From Leptotrichia sp. HSP-342 (GTDB taxonomy: Bacteria > Fusobacteriota > Fusobacteriia > Fusobacteriales > Leptotrichiaceae), in assembly GCF_041199995.1 (NCBI RefSeq), contig NZ_CP165646.1:1054001-1118000 (forward strand): a stretch of 64,000 nucleotides of DNA. Reading direction: 5' to 3'. The position numbers and the translations under genes are program-made. Each line of letters begins with the position of its first letter. Within the stretch, counting starts at the first letter, position 1. The notes beneath the pieces were generated by a model. That model had not been told where the DNA came from, made no database searches, and saw nothing but the letters and a program-made list of their open reading frames with translations. Positions 60,592-64,000 of this stretch are shown piece after piece.

Positions 60592-61524
60592 TTAGAATTT
60601 ATCTAAATATGAGTATTTTCCATCAGAATCTTTCCAGCCTAATATTTTTTCCAAATTTACATTTTGTGTTGATTGAATTATACGTTTTTTAATGTCTGGA
60701 TTAGTTTTTACAAGCTGTGCAATTAAATCTTTTGTTTCACGGCGTTTACTGGAAGTCTTTTCGGCAGCTACGGTACAGCCGCAGTTCATTGGCAAGATAC
60801 CGTTATTTCGTACCCATTTTATAATTGCTTTTTCTTCAACATAGAATAATGGACGGATTAATTCTATCTCAAAATTATCGGACTTTAGTTTTGGTAGCAT
60901 TGTTTCAAATTTTCCCATATAAAACATACTCATCAGAGTAGTTTCGATAACATCGTCAAAATGATGTCCAAGTGCTAGTTTATTACATCCAAGTGAAGTT
61001 GCTTTTGTGTAAAGACTTCCACGACGCATTTTGGCACACATATAGCAAGGATAGTCTTTTGCAATTTTTTCTGCGACCTCAAAAATATTATCATTATAAA
61101 TTTCACACGGAATATTTAAATGTTCTAGATTTTTTTTTAAATTATTCAGGTTGGCAGGATTAAATCCAGGATTCATTGAAATAAATATCAGCTCAAAGTT
61201 AGTTCTACTGGCTCTTTTCAGTTCCTGAAACAGTTTTGAAAGCAAAAGGCTGTCTTTACCTCCAGAAATAGCAACTGCAATCCTGTCGCCATCTTTTACC
61301 ATTTCAAATTCCTTTAAAGCCCTGACAAAAGGGGTCCAAAGTGCTGAACGGTATTTCTTCTGAATACTTTTTTCAATAGTTTCCAGAGGCTGAAGTGGAA
61401 CAGAGGGTAAAATTGTTTCACAGACTGCACTTCCAAGAGAAGTAGAGGCAATTTTGTCAGCGTCTATTTCATTATTTATTGTATTTTTATTATCGAAACT
61501 GCTTTCGACATTTTCTAAATTCAT
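60592..61524 (-). CDS. ttcA: TtcA-like tRNA 2-thiolation ATPase
   Basis: PP-loop ATPase of 310 residues. The signature AVAISGGKDSLLL is at about residue 95; a Cys pair in YPCYMCAKMRRG and a third Cys in MNCGC are the likely ligands of the iron-sulfur cluster. TtcA makes 2-thiocytidine at tRNA position 32. About 65 residues precede the PP-loop domain and are less conserved. AAAGGAG precedes the ATG. Confidence 0.85.
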   Translation of the reverse strand: MNLENVESSFDNKNTINNEIDADKIASTSLGSAVCETILPSVPLQPLETIEKSIQKKYRSALWTPFVRALKEFEMVKDGDRIAVAISGGKDSLLLSKLFQELKRASRTNFELIFISMNPGFNPANLNNLKKNLEHLNIPCEIYNDNIFEVAEKIAKDYPCYMCAKMRRGSLYTKATSLGCNKLALGHHFDDVIETTLMSMFYMGKFETMLPKLKSDNFEIELIRPLFYVEEKAIIKWVRNNGILPMNCGCTVAAEKTSSKRRETKDLIAQLVKTNPDIKKRIIQSTQNVNLEKILGWKDSDGKYSYLDKF

Positions 61525-61560
61525 TATTTACAACTCCTTTTAAAATTTGTGTCTTTATAG

Positions 61561-61589
61561 ACTGTATCAAGTTTTTAGAAGATTGTCAA
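61561..61589 (-). promoter_or_regulatory. Promoter of ttcA
   Basis: On the minus strand TTGACA (61589-61584), 17 bp, TACAGT (61566-61561). The short string shared with repeat family 2 lies just upstream. Confidence 0.7.
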
Positions 61590-61648
61590 GTAGTTTAATT
61601 TTAAACTAGGATTGCTATATTTTTTGATAAAAAATTTGAAAACAAAAT

Positions 61649-61678
61649 TTGATAAGAATATTGAAATTATGATATAAT
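61649..61678 (+). promoter_or_regulatory. Promoter of the KH-domain gene
   Basis: TTGATA (61649-61654), 18 bp, TATAAT (61673-61678). Predicted leader about 45 nt. Confidence 0.7.
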
Positions 61679-61729
61679 AACTTTAAGAAAATAAAATTTT
61701 AAATAAAAAAAGTGGAGGAAAGAAATAAA

Positions 61730-61972
61730 ATGAGCAAATATTTTGAAACTGTGGATTTTTGGGTTGAAAATTTATTGGATTCGACTGAAAGCTATACTAT
61801 TGAAAGTAACGAAAAAGGTAAGTTTGTAGATATTACGATTAACGTTACAAAAGATGACATGGGAAAAGTTATTGGAAAAAATGGAAGAATTATCACAGCA
61901 CTTAGAGTTCTAATGTCTTCAGTTGCAAAAAAAGATAGAAAAAGTGTAAAAATCGAAGTTAAGGAAATGTAA
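61730..61972 (+). CDS. khpA: KH-domain RNA-binding protein (KhpA-like)
   Basis: An 80-residue protein with one KH domain: FVDITINVTKDDMGKVIGKNGRIITALRVL, where GKNG is the RNA-binding GXXG loop. KhpA works with KhpB as a global RNA-binding protein, affecting division and sRNA stability in Streptococcus and Fusobacterium. I take ATG 61730 with GGAGG 11 bp upstream; an in-frame GTG at 61712 lies in front of the ribosome site. Confidence 0.88.
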   Translation: MSKYFETVDFWVENLLDSTESYTIESNEKGKFVDITINVTKDDMGKVIGKNGRIITALRVLMSSVAKKDRKSVKIEVKEM

Positions 61973-62121
61973 GTTTAAAAATTTGTTAAAATGATGTCAG
62001 TATTTATATGGTAGCAAATAGTTAGAAATAATTATATAAAATATAAAAAAAGTCAAAAAATACTGTATTAACAGAACTTTATAAATAACTAAAATTTTTA
62101 TATTAATCAAGGAGCGGATTT

Positions 62122-62529
62122 ATGAAAACTTCTGATTTGAAAAAGAAGAGCTTTAAACTTCGAGTTTATTATTACGATACTGATAAAATGGGAGTTGTAT
62201 ACCATTCAAATTATCTGAAATGGATGGAAATGGCACGAACTGAGTATTTTAGGGATGTTTTTCCATATAAGAATATGGAAGATATGGGATTTATTTTACC
62301 AGTAAAGACCCTAAATATTGAATATATTAATTCTGCAAAATACGATGAAGAAATTGAAGTTTCTGTGAAAATTGAAGAAATAAACAATATTAAAATCAGA
62401 TTTTCTTATGAAATGTACAATTCAGACGGAGTTTTAAAGGCAAAGGCTGAAACAGTAAATGTTTTTGTGGATGAAAATGGGAAATTGAAAAGAATTTCAA
62501 ATGAGTTACTGGAAGAACTTATTAAATAA
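62122..62529 (+). CDS. Hotdog-fold acyl-CoA thioesterase (YbgC-like)
   Basis: A 135-residue protein with the 4HBT signature YYDTDKMGVVYHSNYLKWMEMARTEYF, in which Asp is the catalytic base region. YbgC-family members hydrolyse short-chain or hydroxyacyl-CoA or acyl-ACP. AAGGAG is 6 bp before the ATG. The gene is followed by rpiB at 51 bp. Confidence 0.88.
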   Translation: MKTSDLKKKSFKLRVYYYDTDKMGVVYHSNYLKWMEMARTEYFRDVFPYKNMEDMGFILPVKTLNIEYINSAKYDEEIEVSVKIEEINNIKIRFSYEMYNSDGVLKAKAETVNVFVDENGKLKRISNELLEELIK

Positions 62530-62580
62530 AATTTAAGATTATTAAATAACTTATTATTAAGAAGAAAAGAGGCTTTACAA

Positions 62581-63009
62581 ATGAAAATAGCGATTGGAAA
62601 TGATCATGCAGGAGTAGAATTTAAGAATAAAATTATGAAAGAACTTAGAAGCAAGGGGTATGAAGTTGTGAATGTGGGAACTGATACGTTGGATTCAGTT
62701 GATTATCCTGATATTGCTAAGGAAGTTAGTAAAAAAGTTTTGGATGAGGAAGTTAACTTTGGAATTTTGATTTGTGGGACTGGAATTGGAATTTCTATTG
62801 CTGCAAATAAAATAAAAGGAATTCGTGCGGCTCTTTGTCACAATGAATATACAGCAAAACTTTCAAGGCTTCATAATAATGCAAATATAATAGCGTTAGG
62901 AGCTAGAGTTTTAGGAGAAGATTTAGGACTGGCATGTGTTGAAGCGTTTGTAAATACAGAGTTTGAAGGTGGCAGACATGCTAAAAGAGTTGGGAAAATA
63001 GAATTATAA
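62581..63009 (+). CDS. rpiB: Ribose-5-phosphate isomerase B
   Basis: Interconverts ribose-5-phosphate and ribulose-5-phosphate. IAIGNDHAGVEFK at the start, ICGTGIGISIAANK with the catalytic Cys, and CHNEYTAKLSRLHNNANIIALG are RpiB signatures; 142 residues is normal. Related LacA/LacB proteins are excluded by the single-gene context and motifs. A terminator hairpin follows. Confidence 0.94.
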   Translation: MKIAIGNDHAGVEFKNKIMKELRSKGYEVVNVGTDTLDSVDYPDIAKEVSKKVLDEEVNFGILICGTGIGISIAANKIKGIRAALCHNEYTAKLSRLHNNANIIALGARVLGEDLGLACVEAFVNTEFEGGRHAKRVGKIEL

Positions 63010-63113
63010 TTTAGAAAATATATTAAAAGATTCTAATTAAATTTTATCGTTAAATATTTGTTAGACTTTTTCGGAAATTACTAAGGTTTAACAAAAAAAT
63101 ATTATTATAAAAT

Positions 63114-63134
63114 AAGGGGTCTTGACCCCTTTTC
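63114..63134 (+). terminator. Intrinsic terminator after rpiB
   Basis: AAGGGGTC (63114-63121) pairs with GACCCCTT (63124-63131), with at least the GGGG/CCCC part formed, followed by TT. Confidence 0.75.
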
Positions 63135-63169
63135 AAAATTTAAAAAAATAAAATAAGGAAGTGATTTTT

Positions 63170-63511
63170 ATGTCAACAATTTTTAAAAAGATAATAGATA
63201 AGGAAATACCAGCAAATATTGTATATGAAGATGAAGAGTTCTTGGCTTTTCATGATATAAATCCAGCGGCAAAAGTTCATGTGCTTGTAATTCCAAAAAA
63301 GGAAATTAAAAATTTGGATGCAGCGACTGAGGAAGATGCTTTGCTGCTTGGTAAATTGCAGTTGACTGTGGCAAAAGTGGCTAGAATTCTGGAATTGGAT
63401 AAAGATGGGTATAGAGTTATAACTAACATTGGGGATAATGGTGGACAGGAAGTTTATCATATTCATTACCATATTTTAGGTGGAGAAAAATTACCAGTTA
63501 CATTGAAATAG
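63170..63511 (+). CDS. HIT-family nucleotide hydrolase or transferase
   Basis: A 113-residue Hint/HIT protein. The N-terminal IFKKIIDKEIPANIVYEDEEFLAFHDI and the active motif VYHIHYHILGG (His-x-His-x-His) are typical. Such enzymes hydrolyse adenosine phosphoramidates or dinucleoside polyphosphates. ATG 63170 is used (AAGGAAGTGA upstream); an in-frame GTG at 63161 overlaps the ribosome site. Confidence 0.93.
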   Translation: MSTIFKKIIDKEIPANIVYEDEEFLAFHDINPAAKVHVLVIPKKEIKNLDAATEEDALLLGKLQLTVAKVARILELDKDGYRVITNIGDNGGQEVYHIHYHILGGEKLPVTLK

Positions 63512-63547
63512 AAACAGTAAAATTTTCTAAAATTATGGAGGAAGTGA

Positions 63548-64000
63548 ATGAAAAGCAGACTTTCTAAAATTGTAATTTTTGTCTTTCTTGTGGCAAATCT
63601 GGGAATGGCTGAATATATAAAAAAAGATAATGCTGTTTACTATAAGGATGAAATATGGCAGGCAGATGAGAAAAAGGTAAATGATGCGGATTTTAAAACA
63701 TTTCTAGAATTGAATAAGATTTATGGGAAAGATAATAAAAATGTTTTTTATGGAGACGAAAAACTAGAAAATGCAGATTTTAAAACATTTCAGGCAGTTG
63801 GAGAAAATATTGGAAGAGATAAAGATAACTTTTATTGGTATAATCAGAAAGTAAAAATAAATCCAAAAGATTTTAAACTTTATGAAAATAAGGATAAAAT
63901 AGTATATTTTAGAAATAATGGGAAAATATATGATTTAAAAGGATTAGATGAACTTAATGGAATTGAAGATGTAGATACTTTTGAAGTATTGGATGATGAA
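63548..64000 (+). CDS. DKNYY-family secreted protein (3' end off the window)
   Basis: The frame begins at ATG 63548 after GGAGGAAGTGA and stays open to the right edge, so the gene is incomplete; 151 residues are visible. An N-terminal signal (MKSRLSKIVIFVFLVANLGMA) is followed by repeated units of about 20-50 residues such as KKDNAVYYKDE, GKDNKNVFYGDEKLENAD and GRDKDNFYWYNQKVK. The repeated xDKxxxYY pattern is the DKNYY family, common in Fusobacteria and of unknown function. It lies 36 bp after the HIT gene. Confidence 0.8.
   Translation, partial: MKSRLSKIVIFVFLVANLGMAEYIKKDNAVYYKDEIWQADEKKVNDADFKTFLELNKIYGKDNKNVFYGDEKLENADFKTFQAVGENIGRDKDNFYWYNQKVKINPKDFKLYENKDKIVYFRNNGKIYDLKGLDELNGIEDVDTFEVLDDE

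Noticed and set aside
1..64000. CRISPR array, tRNA or rRNA genes
   Set aside because: No regularly spaced direct repeats and no cloverleaf or rRNA signature were found; the repeats present are dispersed and palindromic.

Overview
The window is strongly A+T rich and carries a core bacterial gene set mixed with large type V autotransporters, two sugar PTSs and many small intergenic repeats. The autotransporter signal region (a FAKRCKD-type stretch before the membrane segment), the rpmI/rplT/infC and clpP/clpX/lon neighbourhoods and the overall base composition suggest a member of the Fusobacteriota, most likely Leptotrichia or a close relative. This placement is inference; no rRNA lies in the window. 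I see no tRNA, rRNA, CRISPR array or complete insertion sequence.

Layout. 1-10,720 (+): translation and protein quality control: infB (5' end off the window), rbfA, recJ, tig, clpP, clpX, lon. 10,855-17,913 (-): a seven-gene operon for amino-sugar and cell-wall sugar salvage (murQ, a GH4 phospho-glycosidase, lactose/cellobiose-type PTS EIIA, EIIB and EIIC, a MupG-like DUF871 hydrolase, and a MurP-like EIIBC). 18,098-27,915 (-): an unusual seven-gene set that looks like lipid or isoprenoid chemistry: a rifampin-phosphotransferase-like dikinase, a BtaA-like aminocarboxypropyl transferase, a dolichol/phytol-kinase-like membrane protein, a GNAT, an acyl-AMP ligase, a small unknown protein and a UbiA-type prenyltransferase. 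This is my best candidate for an undescribed pathway. 28,302-31,283 (+): a NalP-like lipoprotein subtilase autotransporter. 31,525-34,596 (-): a zinc regulon (zur, znuA, znuC, znuB) with a clear promoter and Zur-like operator. 34,855-38,781: a quinone-oxidoreductase-like gene divergent from a MarR regulator, one palindrome covering both -10 boxes, and the MarR gene leading into a fused osmoprotectant ABC transporter. 39,365-45,319 (+): a 1,984-residue autotransporter. 45,577-53,951: small secreted proteins, a YkvA-like protein, an S4/YlmH protein, pepF, an orphan RelB antitoxin, and a coaX/lipase/PLD operon. 54,430-56,082 (-): OPT transporter. 56,508-64,000: infC (probably ATA start), rpmI, rplT, hpt, rsmA, ttcA, khpA, a thioesterase, rpiB, a HIT protein and a truncated DKNYY gene.

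Non-coding structure is rich. One approximately 390-bp repeat family with terminal inverted repeats occurs at 22,240 and 53,973, with shortened or divergent relatives at 34,137, 50,316 and 51,265; its core hairpin shows compensatory base changes between copies. A second 109-bp repeat occurs at 34,715 and 60,191 in opposite orientations. Two hairpins with an identical 8-nt loop but different, still fully paired stems (6,871 and 50,627) resemble the right ends of IS200/IS605 elements. At 58,176-58,277 two perfect inverted repeats interleave in pseudoknot order.
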